Shown piece after piece: positions 44,080-57,396 of a stretch of 64,000 nt of DNA (positions are counted from its first letter, which is position 1; each line of letters starts with the position of its first letter). The stretch is taken from positions 1 through 64,000 of the forward strand of contig VZRR01010835.1 of the NCBI GenBank assembly GCA_013398015.1, written 5' to 3'. This stretch comes from Oreocharis arfaki (Eukaryota > Chordata > Aves > Passeriformes > Paramythiidae). Below the pieces are notes generated by a model that searched no databases, had not been told where the DNA came from, and saw only the letters and a list, made by a program, of their open reading frames with translations. The position numbers and the translations under genes were made by a program.

Positions 44080-47000
44080 TGAAAATTTAATGATAAACAC
44101 AGATTTCATATGATTAGGAAATGCATTCAAGGAGCTATAGAAACTAGGGAAGTTATTTCAGATTAGTTTTCATCAATCACAATGTTGATGGGTTCATAGT
44201 CACAATAATTAGAAACAATAAACCATGTAAGCCTTGTGGTCAGGGTTTCTCACTTCCAAGCTAATTGAGATCCCTCTCTCCTATCAGAGTCCCCTCTGGT
44301 TAACTTGCTGACTTATTCAGAGTTATTTAGGCTCAGCAGGAATGGAGGGACATCCACCACCACATTCCCACAATTTGGGTGGTGAAGACACTCTCAAGGC
44401 TTATGTTTAAACCTTCTCAGGTTTAAACCTTTTTGCAGCAGAAAATAGGAGTATCAGCTATGCAAGGATTTCAATTGCAGTGTCAGTTCACAGAGGTACA
44501 TTGTATTGTCAGCTGACCTATTGAAAACCCAATGAGAATGTTCATGGATAGGGTTTTTAATAACTCTTTTGTCCTATCTTTAATCTGCCCAAGTCCCAAG
44601 TACTCAAACTTAACATGGCACAACAAAAGACTCTCCAAAACACAGAGAAATAAGGGGATTTGGAATTTTAAAAAGAGCCCATGAAATAAAATCAAGTTAA
44701 AGGAAGTAACATAGGTTACAGAAAAGTCTGCCTTAGAACTCTGGACATTCGAGCTCCTGTTAGTCTCCTCTCTCTCACCTCCCAGTTCCTTACTTTTCTC
44801 CTCACTTTACTCCACTCCTTCATCTCCCCAAATTAACTGAACATGCTTTAGCTTCCTGCTTCAATTTCAATGCATGCTCCTATTATGCTCCTCCAACCTC
44901 AAAGACCATCCACCCTCCTGCAGGGCCTAGGGATGAAATGGTGGGAGACAGCTTGTCTCTCAACTACATCCAAGGAGTGTCCTCTTCCGCCTTCCCTTCC
45001 TGCTCTTACAAAACTGAGCATATGAAGAAGCAATGGAAATTCTGATCTGGTTTCAACTATGTGGGGCATGGTGGATTAGCTTTAATTTTCTGCGTTAATC
45101 CTCTTTTCTTCTGCAGGAGGTTTGACAAATACTTTCTCTGCAGTATATGCTTGCCTAAAGCCCAGTGTGTTCATTAGCAGCATGTCAGATATGCTGTGCC
45201 ATGTGCAGCAACCCTAACCGGTTGCTTCTCCCAGGAGACAAGGAAGGAGGAAAGCTTTCAATTCAAACAATGTCACGCAACAGCGGCAATCTGAGATCTC
45301 TCAAGATCTGTCCACACTGGCATCAGCATAGGCCTAAACTAGAGAGGGTTCTTTGCAAATTCTTGCCATGTTTTCTTCCTCATCCTTCCTTGAACTTTAG
45401 TAGAACTTAATACAGCTTGGCATTTAATTGCCAAAACCCCAGGAAGTCAGAATGTTTTCTCTCTAGACACCTCTGCTATTCATATTCACCACCTTATCCT
45501 ACGGCTGAGATTTCTATGTGATGAAAAGCTACTGCTTCCTCTGGTCCACAGCATTTGATATCCAACACTTAACTAATGTCTACGCATCAGACAGAGCATT
45601 TGTTTGTGCAGAGAAGAAATTTATAATATTCAATTTCCAACCAAAATGCACCTTGCTTAATCCAGCAGTTGGTGAACATGATCAACATCAGAAATACTGG
45701 TTTTTTTCTGAGAGAATGGTGTAGGATCACACACCCTTCAGAGCCCCTCTGTGGTTACTCATGCAAAAGCATTCCCATAGCCTTCAAAAGGCCTGGGCTT
45801 TTAACCATCAGCATCCTGCAACATACATCAAGTCTGCAAAATCAAGCAAGGTCAAAACAGGAAATTTTCTCCATCTGTCTCATCAGGATCAGCAGTTTTA
45901 TGAAAAGAGGAAAAAGAGTTTCATTTATTTTGTATTCAGAAGACAAAAAGTAACAAGGCCAAATGGTACTGTATTAAAGCGAACGTATTTCAGATAAGGA
46001 GAAAAGGCTGTTTGATCTAATTTAACCTTTTCTTTTGAATAGAGGCATTATACATTTTCCTTTCAATGTTTCTCAGCATCTGCTAGTCATCTGTGAACAG
46101 AATTTCAGATGTCCCCAGGTGAAACAGTTCTCTGGTGCATTCACAGTTGGTGGTGAGGGTTTGGGGATTGGTTGGGGGTTTTTGCTTGGTTTTGGTTTTG
46201 AGTTTGGGTTTGGGGTTGTTTTTTTTTTTTTCACTTTTCCTGCATTTCCAGTAGTTGCACTGAGTTAACACTTAACATCTGGGGAAATAAGCAAAATGGG
46301 TTATAAAACTGATCCAAGAAATGAGTTAAAGTTATTTTACAAAGAGGCAGTGGCTTGAGAGAAAAGATTTTAAATGTGAGTCCTGTGAACTAAAATGAAG
46401 CTAGTCTCGAGAAGTTTCCCTCAAACTGAGGAGAAGAATAGGAATTGCTCTTCCCAGCTAAACTAAGAGAATCCCTAGGAATAACCTGCCAGATACGGCA
46501 TCAGATTATTAAAAGTGTCAGAGAGACATTAGTGGTTTTTCTGTGTCTTTCTAGACAATGCCCCAGGTCAGGGGTATCTAAGGAGCACACATTTCAAGAA
46601 CAAAGAAGAATGTGCCAACAGGCACTGAATCAGTATCTTGTTCTGGTGTCCCCATCCTTGCAAAGCAGCAATATAGTCCCAACATTCCTAGACAGTATTT
46701 TACAGCATTCATTCATGAACTAGACATCAGAAGTCAGATGAGGAGGGTCTGAGGGACCAGCTGTCTCTTCCTGCTGGCTCTAGTGTTGAGACTCCTGACT
46801 GAGATTAGAGGACTTGAAATTTTTGTTTATTATGAAAGCAGCAACGAAAACGACCTCCTAGTTTACAGCACAGGCATAAATTTATTCCCTGTTTCATAGG
46901 AAAAAAATTTTATTAACACTTTTTCACTGATTAATTAAATTATAATGATGATCACATCATTAATGTTTTATTAAACTCCTTTATTAAGAAGAGGCCAATC

Positions 47001-47760
47001 GGCACTTGAAAGGAAAACTTCCTATGTAGACGGTTTTCTGATTCAAACCTCCATAAATAACTCATGGACCTCACACAGAAATAATTGCCTCGGTGTGGTA
47101 AAGATATGGCCAAGATCGACGAATCAAACATGGTGGGGGGGAGGATTTGTAACTCATTAAGGGAACACACCAGCTTTATGAAAAAAGCACCAGAAGCGGC
47201 CTGTCCTCGTCCTCTGCCAGCAGATGGCAACATTACTTCTCATTAGGGAAAGGGATCAAGTGAAAAGATCTGTGTCATCAACAAAAGCTGTGGCCACTGT
47301 GTAGATATTTTTGCTCTTTCCTTTTCGCATAAAAATAGAATGCTTTGCCTAAGGTGCCATGTTTATGTTCCAGTGGACAGCGGCGGATAAAAGTAACCAT
47401 CTGACCACACCAGGAGGCTGAGAGAAAGAGACAGAAAATACTGAATCTCCCTGTAATGGCACACTACAGATCTGGTAGCTTATGCTGTGAAAAAGGTTCA
47501 CAGAGAGAATTTACAGAAAGAGCTCTGCATCTAATTCAAACCCCATATAAACAGATACTGAATAATTATTTATGATGTTTTTGCATGCAGAAAACTACTT
47601 TGAATACATTTTTTCTTTAAATTTCCCTGTGCAGATGGACTCAGGCCCTGAATTACAATGTTTTTAAACAATTCTTCTATTTCTGCAAATAGATGGCAAG
47701 TGATGCAAAAATTCATGAATAATCCTATAAAACGTAACTACAACCCTTGATAATACATAC
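44080..47760. other. Intronic or intergenic sequence with a G/T-rich tract
   Basis: Upstream (in transcript direction) of exon 44017-44078. Contains a strongly G/T-skewed plus-strand tract at about 46143-46232. No exon recognised. Confidence 0.5.
46143..46232 (+). repeat. G/T-rich low-complexity tract
   Basis: About 90 bases made almost only of G and T, with GGTTTGGGG, GGTTGGGGG and similar runs, then a T run. It has several G3-G5 runs and could fold as a G-quadruplex in principle. Confidence 0.75.
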
Positions 47761-47764
47761 TGGT

Positions 47765-47860
47765 ATGAAGCTGTATCATGGGAAGTTCAGATTGGATGGA
47801 CATTAGGAAAAGGTTCTTCACCCAGAGGGTGGTTGGGCACTGGAACAGATTCTCCATAAT
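47765..47860 (+). mobile_element. Short CR1 LINE fragment
   Basis: Contains the CR1 3' phrase equivalent to 'ggacattaggaaaaggttcttcacccagagggtggttgggcactggaacag'. Truncated on both sides. Confidence 0.8.
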
Positions 47861-49329
47861 GACAGAGAAAGAGTAAGAAATATACTATTATCCTTGTAAC
47901 CAGTGGTTAGGGAAAAACAAATTATCTGTGAGTTAGCATCCATTGGAAAAAAAATAAGGCTTTTTTTTTTTGCTCGTATCTCCACAAATTTTGCATGCAG
48001 ATTTTAAAATCCAGTGCCTCAACTGCTTTATTTATTTTCAGCAACTCCCACATCTACAGACCATCAGCTGACATTTTTTCCTGAGATCCTTAGAGTTTCA
48101 ATGCTTTATCCTGTATCTCAGTAACGACAACATAGGTTTACCAAGCCAAACATCGGGAATAACTGATGTCTTGCTAGGGATGTAGCCTCACAATATTGCT
48201 GCAATACTCAGGAGCTGTTCCACAGCATTGCTTAAATACCAAACATACATTTCTGCTTCTTAGTACCCTCCATTTCCAAGAACAGAATCCAGTGGAGATC
48301 AACACCCCTTTTACTACCTTATATTTAATTTTTCTCTATCATAGACTGATGAGAGAAATTACTGGAAACAAGACTGTGAAAATACTCAAAGCCATCCTAA
48401 AATGACTGATTAACAACATTGTTCTGAATTTGTTCAAATGCTTGGCTAAGAGGTGTTAAGGTCCCAGCCTTAAAAATTCTCTGAAAGAATAAAAGCAAAC
48501 TACTAAGCCAACAAAAAGGACATGGGAGAACTATGATTTTATGACACACTCTTCAGAAAAGCATTTTATAATAATGCTTGTATCAGATCTAATTTGATCT
48601 GATAAAAACTAACAGAGAGCTCTGTTTTCCAGCACTGAAATAATTTCCCAACTGTACCATACAGAAAAAGTCACATTCATGCATTGCAGCTGAAGTACTG
48701 TGCTTCCACAGCTGGATGCACACAGCTGCAATGAAGCTTTTTGTTTACTATGTCTCAACATTGGGTGGGGCCAATAAATTAAGCTAATACCAGGGAAATA
48801 TATATATTTTTTAGATTAGCTTCTTAATTACCTTTTTTTTTCTTTTAAAAGTGGGTATGTATATGAATATACACACATATTCCTGCAGAAGTGTTCAACA
48901 AAACCCATTTACATACTTTTATCCATATATCTGGAATTTGTCCAGCAGTACTACATCCACTGCTTTCACTTTGGCATATCAGGACAACTATCAAGACAGA
49001 AAAATATTAGAAGGTATACTTCTTTCTAGGAATAATTCTTGTACTCTAAAATTATTATTTACCCACTACTGAAGCACAGTTAGACCTGGTATGAGGTGTA
49101 GAAGCTATTTAAGCAACAATACAAAACAGTTCTGGCAATAACATGAAAATGTACAGTCATCTGCAGATAATTAGCCTGACAGAATAATATAATGCCCCAG
49201 AAGATGGAACCCTATCAGGCTTCTTTCTTTTTTTTTTTCACTGCAGTGGGGCACGAATTTACCACTCAGAGATAAAACATGTTGTTTGTGATGTTTAAAG
49301 ATCATCCTAGGCCAAAGGTGCTTGAGCAA

Positions 49330-49745
49330 TGAGCTGCATCCGTGTCTGGACGCCAGAAAGGGAGATCTGCAGCTCTCCCACAGACTCCCGGCTGCAGAGA
49401 CCCTCCCAGACTCCCAGCCTGAGCTCTTCCGCAGCCAACCCTGGCTTCTCTCGGCAAACGGAGAGGACCCGCTGTGCAGGTGGGGACGGGAGCTGGGGCT
49501 TCCAGTTCTGCTGAACAGGAACACGAAGTCCCTCAGCGGCGGCGCTGAGTGCGGGGATCTTCAGGCGTAGCCCATAGCCAGGGTGATTCACTAGGACGGG
49601 CTGTGCTCGGCTCCCTGACTCACTGCGGCACCGGCTCTGCTGCAGCAGCCGCTTGCAGCTCCCTCTGCGACAGGGATCGCTCCGCAGCTTTTCAGTCACG
49701 ACTTCTCCATTGTGCTCTCTCACTTCTCCTCCCCACGCCATTGGC
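49330..49745. promoter_or_regulatory. GC-rich island with CpGs: possible promoter/first exon or old insertion
   Basis: About 400 bases of GC-rich, CpG-containing sequence in AT-rich surroundings. On the minus strand an inverted-CCAAT-type GCCAATGG (about 49738-49745) is followed by GC-rich sequence and a donor GCCGCA|GTGAGT (exon end 49624). This could be the promoter and noncoding first exon of a transcript that splices to 44017-44078, whose first codon is ATG. A 182-codon minus-strand ORF crosses the island but has no recognisable domain; GC-rich sequence often stays open by chance. An unrecognised LTR or retropseudogene is an alternative, as a T/A tract lies nearby (49226-49240). Confidence 0.4.
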
Positions 49746-49859
49746 AAAGTACAGATGCTAGATGGCAGGATAGATTGAATCGGTGAAGCTGCGGTAGCTG
49801 AATGATGGAAAAGGCAGGTAAACCAGTAATTTATACAGTATTGTAATTTATACACTAAA

Positions 49860-52800
49860 TCCTACAATTTATGTGTTATTTTATGCTAATCTGGTTTATA
49901 TTGCATTGCCTAGGAACATGATTTTCAAAGATCAGCTGATGTTGGCAAATGCACTGAATTGCTAAAATTATAATCTTGTTTCTGAACTGTAAAATTAAGA
50001 AGGAGGAAGTTATTCTTCTCAGCTTGGCACCCAGTCTCCAAGAACACAGGTCAAGCACCACTCCCACCTAATGCACATCAGGACTAGGATCTGGCAGCTA
50101 CCTACTTTGCCTTGCACATTTCTGTCCCAATAGATATGAAGAAAGTGAGCATATGGAGTGAATGAAGATGGATAAAAAGGTTGACTGGAAGAAGACAAAC
50201 AGCAAAAGCATCACCATACACAGAAGCCTCTGTCCCAGCAGAGAGATTAGCTACGTCAGCCATCTGGGGATGAAGTTGGGTAGTGGGAAGAGGAGGAGCT
50301 TGAAAAGGTTATTCTAAGTGACTGATTAGAATACCTCCATTTTTCTAAAGAAAAAAAGGGAAATTCCTTTCCTAGGAACCATTTCTAGAGGCAGTTTAGC
50401 ACACAGCTCTCTCTCTCTCTCAGTAATGCCAACAAACTTTGCAATCATGGATGAGTCACTTCTCCATTTTCTGCTGCAGCAAAACTAACACCATTTGTCG
50501 CCCCAGCCTTGTGAGAAATTGCAAGCAGCAGACGGCCTTTATACTGTGTTCCAAAGATGAAACTATTTGAATAACCATCAAACAGTAGTATTCTGTCAAA
50601 AATCACTGGCAACATATGGTAGGGCTGAAAAAATAGAGACATTGCACAGGAAATGGAAAAGAATAAGAAGGACCTTTCCCTGGTAGGAATTCATTGACCA
50701 AAGAAAGGGGGAAAGGACAGGAAGCCTGCAAACAGTAATACCAGTCTCTCTTCATTAACATGCTTGCTCCCTTTATTCCTGGGCAAGCCCAAAGAATACA
50801 GACCCAAACTTGTTCCCACAGGAGGGTGACAGTTGCCAGTCTCATGCCCTATGTGACCTCTAATTAGATCCTCTGTCAGCCAACTGTGCTGTCCAAATTC
50901 CAGAATACAGAAAAAAAAAAAAGCAATAGACCAGTCTGTGACCTCTGAAAATTTGCTGTTTACTTTTCTGCGTTAATGTGCTCTTCTACACGAGCTGCTG
51001 GTTTCCCATTGGCTTTTCACTGCATATATTCTAACACACTTCAAAGTGGGCACTCCAAACAAGACACTGCGAACTACTTCATTGTAAAGCATGCACCATG
51101 ATCCAGGTCACTCACAATAAACCAGCCTGAGGGCACTGTAACTTATTAACCAACCTTCTCTCCTGGCATTGTTCACAGTTCTACAGCCACAGAACTGCCT
51201 GGGGAGCCTGTTGCAATCCCCAGCAACCAACCTATCTCAGGAAGTTGCTCATGGGTATTACCAGGAGGGAAAGCTGGTTTACACAGAGTTCTTTGAAATT
51301 ACTAATAACAGAATGGGTTCAAAAATGGCCTATTACTGATCCAAAATTAAGCTTTGCAGACACTTCCCCGTATAAGGATTTATCTTTCATATTCAGTGCC
51401 ATGAGACACCTCACTGGTGTTCATTGAGAATTCATGATAAAATTTGTTTTCTTGAAACTGTAGTATTTAAATCAATCCAGTGTATTTTTACCCTGGATAT
51501 ATGCGAGAATAATGATGACTGGAAGATTTTAAATTTTTCTTTCTACCTGACACAGCAGGCAGAAATACAGAATAACTGTTTCCCTGGAGAGGCAAATATA
51601 TCTCAGGGGGAAAAAAAAGAGCCATCAGACTTTAAAAGCTAATAATCCTGGTTGTGAAAATCTTGTGATGCTACCATAGTGGTTAAAGGTGAGACTGACT
51701 TTGCTCCAAAACAGGAAAGAACTGCTACTCCCAGAGGGAAGCAAGCATCGTGTTTGCTCTCTGGAATCATGACATGCCTGTAACAGCAACACAATGACAA
51801 TTCCAAAAGGGCAGGAACTCTACTTCCAGCCAATGAAGTTATAATTAATACCCATGAGAAAATCAGAAGCAATGTGAGCACACAAAACTGGCTCAGAGAG
51901 ACAGTGTGGAAGGCAGCCACACAGCTGATCTTGAATGAAGATGGAAAGAAAATGACATAAAGACAATTTTCTACCACACTTTTGCATATGCTGCTTTCCC
52001 TGGCATGTAACAGCTGGAAGTCACAGATACCAGGACTAAGTAACACAGAACAAGACAATCTATTACACACAACTATCTGGAATCAGTTTTCCCTTTCTTT
52101 TTTTCAGACAGTAAGATCTGCCATGACAGAAAAACCAGCAAGATAATTGCACTGATTTGATTACACAAGCCATTTCTTAAAATGTAGCCCTGAGAAACCA
52201 GACATTTCAGTTTTCTGAGGTTAGGATTGAGGAGAAAAAATGCACACTGAAGTAAATACTACCTCTATTTAGATTAGTTCACAGTGGAAAAAAATGTGTG
52301 TAAACACATCTTCCAAGTGATTGGCTTCAGGTTTTTAGGATTGAGATCTGTAAGCATTTAGTACTTCTGTTTTTGCAAAGGTCTGTAACGAACACAGCAT
52401 TACAGCCATGACCCTCCCCCGAACCCTGCTAATGAGCCTCCGTAGTCTGGTGTTACGCTAAGTCCACTAGGACAGACAATTTAATCCTTTTTAAACTGCA
52501 CCCAAGTATGTGTGAAATTATAATAATGCTGGTGACACTGTAACACAGGTAATTATAGAATTACTCTTGGGTTTAAATGACAGCATAACATAAAATTACT
52601 GAGCTACGGTTTTTGCAGGGCCTAAGAGAGATCTATTTGAACCTCCCAGATGAATGCCTCATCACAGGAGCTAGAGGAGCGTGATCCTTCTCATTTGCTT
52701 TGTTTCCCTTCTATGAATCTTGCTGCACTGTGTCACAGCACCGATAAGACTGTAAAAAGGAGCATTTCTGCACAGACTAGGAGGCAGTTTAATGGTGATC

Positions 52801-54595
52801 ACTGCACCCTTGTGAAACATAAGAGATATGGGTTTGTACTCCCACAGACTGAAGAGGGAACAGAACCCTCTGATTAGCTTATTAGAGAAGACAGGAGTTC
52901 CTCAGATTTGTTTTCAGCCACAAATCATTTGGTAAGCAGAAAATATTCAAGAAGCATACTGAGGATTTATCTAATGCCAACATATGTACAGTCTGGCAGT
53001 TGCAAATGACAAATGTTCCCATCAGAAATAAAAACAACAGAGTTATTCCATGCCCCAGAACAGATTGCCTGGTATTGCTTGACACTATGAATAGTCATTC
53101 TGCTCATCTATTAGGGGTAGTTACAGCAACTGGGGAAAATTATCTTTTCTGTCTGTTCCTGCATTCTTTTCATTATTCCTAAATTTCTATCACATAGAAA
53201 ATAAGATACGATGTGGATTACTGACCCTATTAAGCAACAAACAGGAATAGCAGAATATTGTTACTTCTATTATTGGGTATTAAAATCTTGTTTAGCTGAG
53301 CTGAAGTTAACATCAGAATGGTTTCTAGTCAATAGGTAATAGCACAGTCCTTAGTAGCTGACAGAAATCTACAGCCTACATTTTCCAGACACTGTAAACT
53401 ACCTTTTCAAAAATGCTAAAAATGCAGAGTATCTTGCTTGATTCAAACTGCATGTCCTCCATTTATTCCATGCACAGGCTACAGACTGAGAAAAGTGTTA
53501 ACACCCATCTGTGATCTGCCTTCTAGGTGCAGTAAGACTGCTCATTACCCTGAGTTTGGGAGTTCCTTGCTGTGAATGCCTTCCCCTGCATTCCCAGCTC
53601 TGATAAATGAGCAGGTTATTTGTTGATCTGCTGGACTGCTTGGCAGGGGAGAGCTCGTTCCCTTTTTCCACAAAAGCATGTCACATAGAGTGTGTTCACT
53701 CAAACTCTACACACAGCAAGTTTGTCCATAAAACTTTATCACTATGAAAACAAATCCGGTTCTTATATTTTCCTCTTTAAATTTTTCTGTATGTTAAATC
53801 AGGCTTTGTGGGCTAGATGGCCTGGCTGGTGAGGGAAAACTAAAGAATCTTATCACGTTGGACTCCAAGATTACTGAATGTTTACTGTCTGTTAAAGCAA
53901 CAGAAATAAATACACGAGGAAGAGGTTAAAACCCTGTCTCAATATCAGCTCCAGATACCTAGTGTTGTTCTTAAGCTCTTGAAATGTCAAATAGAAATTA
54001 CTCACCCATGAGACTACTAGCATATTTAAAAAAAAACAGCCAAGCAGTATTTCTAGCTGACATGCTTCATGCAGTCTCCATCTTGTAACAAAACCCTTAA
54101 TTTATGAACAGACAGGTCCTCAATAAATATGACACTATTATTTTTATGATAAAAATACCTAAATATATTTATTTTAAATTCAGATATTGGTAGTGAAATA
54201 GGCATCCCACTCCTGTGTATCTATTTAGCATTACTAGATATCAGAGTACACAATTAATATTTATATTCTGAAGTATTTTCTTATTGTTTATTGGCATTCT
54301 AGCCTCAGCATGTTGTATTTGTGGTGGTTTATAAATTTGGCTTGATATCGATTGGGTTTTTCTCTGTATGATTGGAAGATTTTTTCATTACTTTTTAAAG
54401 TTACTTGTCTCATTCACTACATCATTTTAAAGATGTTTGCTAAACATTTCAAAAATAGAAATATCCAAGATTTAAACAGAGGAAAAATTTATTAAGTAAG
54501 GCCATTCTCTTACTAACACCTTTGGCAAATTTGGATCCTTTGTTTTTTATACTTGCCACTTCCTCCTTCATGATCACCATTGTCTCATCTTTGCT
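49860..54595. other. Intronic or intergenic sequence, nothing recognised
   Basis: About 4.7 kb of AT-rich sequence with a short (CT)n run near 50408-50421. The 143-codon ORF at 51639-52070 (minus) has no supporting splice or domain evidence. Confidence 0.5.
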
Positions 54596-54599
54596 ACAA

Positions 54600-55470
54600 C
54601 CTCGGCTCTCCTTTTACAGCAGTGGGAAATCACACTGGATTATGCTCAGTTTGAGAAGGTGTTGGATTTGTGAGAGAAAATTGTGTGCATCAACAGCTGG
54701 ATTTTGTCTTGGTGGTTCCCTCCTCTGGTGCACTCCAACCATGTGACCTATCCCAGCGTCTTCATAACGCCAGTGAGGTGACAGCTCGGTAACTACTCTA
54801 AGACTTTTAACTTCTGCTTGTTCCCCACGCTGCATCCATCAGTGCCCAGGCCTTCCAGAGCAGCACCCAGGAATGCTGATTCCTCAGAACAAGCAAGACA
54901 ACCCTCTCCCTGACTTACTTAGTTGATTTTTGAGGAATAAATCCCTCCCCATTGTTTCTAGTTTAAATTTCATTCAGTCAGCTGAATCCTGTCTCTGATT
55001 CAGTCAGTTGAAGCAGCTCTGGACCCCCAAAGAGGATCCCATGGTCACATACACTGAAGCCCAGCTGCCAACACCAGCTGCACAACCAGTTGTTAACCTG
55101 AGGGATCCGAGTCATCCTCAGAGCCTTCCCCTCAGTGACAGAACCAAGGAGAACACCACCTCCATCCCCAAAGACTTCAGCAGTGCCCCGCTGCCCTTCA
55201 GCCATGCCTGATACTTCTCAGGTTGTCCTTGCCTTGGCAGTATTTTTGGCTGGGGTCTCAGAGAATTGCTATTTGATCTCTTCCTCACCCTTTCAGATTC
55301 TTCACAGCTTGTCGACCTCCTCCCACATCTCTTTCACCTGGAGGCACAGCTCACCAACGATTTCACAGCTTTGGGCAGGCCGGAAGACCAAGTGCCTCAG
55401 GCTCAGGCACTCCAGGCTGCCTCAGACTTGAGAAGCTGCATCCTCCTTTGGAAGTTCTGTCTGGGTCCAA
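54600..55470 (-). mobile_element. Degraded CR1 LINE, ORF1 region
   Basis: On the minus strand, 55460-55270 reads like the coiled-coil segment of the avian CR1 first ORF (VKEMWEEVDKL-type heptads, then a stop). 55110-55030 then reads VNNWLCSWCWQLGFSVCDHG, close to the NEWLRGWC...FGFFDHG block of its SGNH-hydrolase-like domain. The catalytic GDS part of the domain between them appears deleted. The part below 54980 is probably the same element but I am less sure. It is not a functional gene. Confidence 0.65.
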
Positions 55471-56432
55471 AAGTCCAACAGCAAGGAGACAGTTATTCCA
55501 AAACTTGAATTTGGATGTAAACCAGGCCTTGATTCCTCGCTCTTAAGTTTTCTTTTAAAAATACCAGATAAAGAAACACAAGGATATTAAGAAGGCATTT
55601 GGTAAAATCATAATTAAAGATCACACTAAATTTCAAAAATCTTACAAAAAAAGGGGAAAATAGAGCCTTTCACTGAAATTGTGCATTTGCTTTTCTTAAA
55701 AATAATTACAGCAAGAAGAAAAAAAAATATTTCCTCTCCCTCACAGCTCTTTATTATCTTCTCCACATTATTCATGATAAATAATTTTAAATTAAATGAG
55801 GCAAATTCAATTATTTGGTGTTGAGATTTCTACAAATAACTTCCCTGCTCATGTATAAGCAGGCATTCAGAAAAATCCAAGCACCTATTATTAGGCACAC
55901 CTGCTCCTGCCAACAGCATACACAAAACCTCTTGCTTACTACTTATCAGGACTGTACCAGTCATGTTTGTGCAGTTCTTACATCACCAAATATAAGTATC
56001 AATATGAATAGATGTATTTTTACAGATGAATGTTACTGTGAGACACCTGTGTAAATTCAGGGAATGATTCCTATGAAGCAGCAGATCTTACCTAGGTATG
56101 TCAGGTCCAATCTTTTCCTGTTATGTGTAAAGCCAAGAGAGGAAACCTGTGAACCTTTTTTCTAAATAATTAATTTATGTGCGGTTCAAAGAAGAATTTT
56201 TCGGCTTTCAAACTCAGAAATGCCCAAATCACTTTGCACAATTGCATATAAAATACGGGCAGTGCTGTTACTGTGCTGTCAAATCTGACAGCCATTCTGT
56301 ACTCAGCAATATATCAAACACCATCCAAATGCAACCATACAAATGTCACCTCTTGCCGGTGGAACTTTATAAATAAAGCAATATTAATCAATTAAGGGAC
56401 AGTGGAGTGCATGCAGAAGCAGCCAAGTCTAC
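55470..56432. other. Sequence between CR1 relic and candidate exon, nothing recognised
   Basis: AT-rich, no gene or element recognised. Confidence 0.5.
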
Positions 56433-56585
56433 CTGAGGATTACAATAGGGAGTTCTGGGTGGGCGATCAAGGTTAAACTGCAGAACTGCCAAGGCACACG
56501 GATGCTCTGGATGATAAAGCGGATTTCCGGTCACACGCGGAGGGAAACCCAGAGACTTTTGCTCATGGACAGACAAGAGTAAATT
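56433..56585 (-). CDS. Unidentified gene, candidate internal exon
   Basis: An open frame of 51 codons with donor CCTCAG|GTAGAC and acceptor AACAGCAG|AATTTA (weak pyrimidine tract; a nearby alternative is CCATGAG|CAAAAG, both phase 0). Residues include VHEQKSLGFPPRVTGNPLYH, EHPCALAVLQFNLDRPPRTP, YCNPQ. The segment holds several CpGs and is locally GC-richer. Phase 0 at both ends fits the phase 0 start of the exon at 44017-44078. An in-frame TAA just upstream and no ATG mean it must be internal if real. No family recognised. Confidence 0.5.
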
Positions 56586-57198
56586 CTGCTGTTACACCAT
56601 TCATCTATTATATGCTATTATACCATTTACCAAATCTTCTTACTTCTGCTCAAATAGATTTCTGTGATTATGTATGAGGGAGATCATCTACACATTTCCA
56701 CTTTGAATTTCTGAAGGTAGCATTTTCGTATGAAATATCACAGCATGGAGTGATATCCCTCTCCTAGGCTGCTTGGGAAGGGAGAGTCCTGTCCAAGCCT
56801 CTCAAGCAGAAATGGAGACCCCCACACACACAAGCTAAAGTGAATCTGAAGAGTCTCTAATACCATCTAGTACCAAACAGACCAGTAAAAATACATCTTG
56901 CCTGTATTTTATGTATTTGCTATGCTTAATGCCAGGATTTTCTTTCTAAATTATCTCCTTGTTTGTCATATCAAACTTTCTATACCTGCAGTTTTAGGAG
57001 TTTCCTTTCACAGATGGGAAGCAACTGTACAGTATTACATTCTCCTCAGAAGGGATGCTTTTCAGAGGGGGCAGTGCACACCAAATCACTTTCTTTCCAC
57101 CCTTGCCTTCAAATACTGTACAGGTTTATAAGTTGTGTACTGCTCTAATGATGCCAACCTTTTGTTATAAACCAGCCCCAAAGAAACATGATAACCAT

Positions 57199-57396
57199 TC
57201 ATAAATGCTGTTCAGAATGGCTGCCATCCTCCTTATCTTCAAAGGGGCCAAAGCTCAACATGGCCAGCATTTCCTCGAAGTTTTTACCCCAGAAGATGTA
57301 GGAATTACCTTCCAGCAGCACAAAGTTGTTCTCAGGAGAAATGGCTGCAGTTCTGTGGTACGTACTCAGTCTGCACAAAGGCCTACACAGCCAAGA
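57199..57396 (-). CDS. Unidentified gene, candidate terminal exon
   Basis: Acceptor GTGGCTTTGCAG|TCTTGG (good pyrimidine content) and 65 codons to TGA: STYHRTAAISPENNFVLLEG, NSYIFWGKNFEEMLAMLSFG, PFEDKEDGSHSEQHL. Amino-acid composition looks like real protein. It is phase-compatible (0) with 58060-58236 and would give a product that ends here. A GAAG|GTAATT donor lies inside and would end the exon earlier. Could belong to an alternative transcript or to a decayed gene. Not recognised. Confidence 0.45.
   Translation of the reverse strand, partial: SWLCRPLCRLSTYHRTAAISPENNFVLLEGNSYIFWGKNFEEMLAMLSFGPFEDKEDGSHSEQHL

Noticed and set aside
49307..49855. 182-codon minus-strand ORF in the GC-rich island
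   Set aside because: No recognisable domain, biased composition (Ser, Arg, Leu, Pro) typical of GC-rich noncoding DNA, and another long ORF overlaps it in a second frame.
51639..52070. 143-codon minus-strand ORF
   Set aside because: Hydrophobic in part but without a signal-peptide-like start in a good context and with no neighbouring exons; likely chance.
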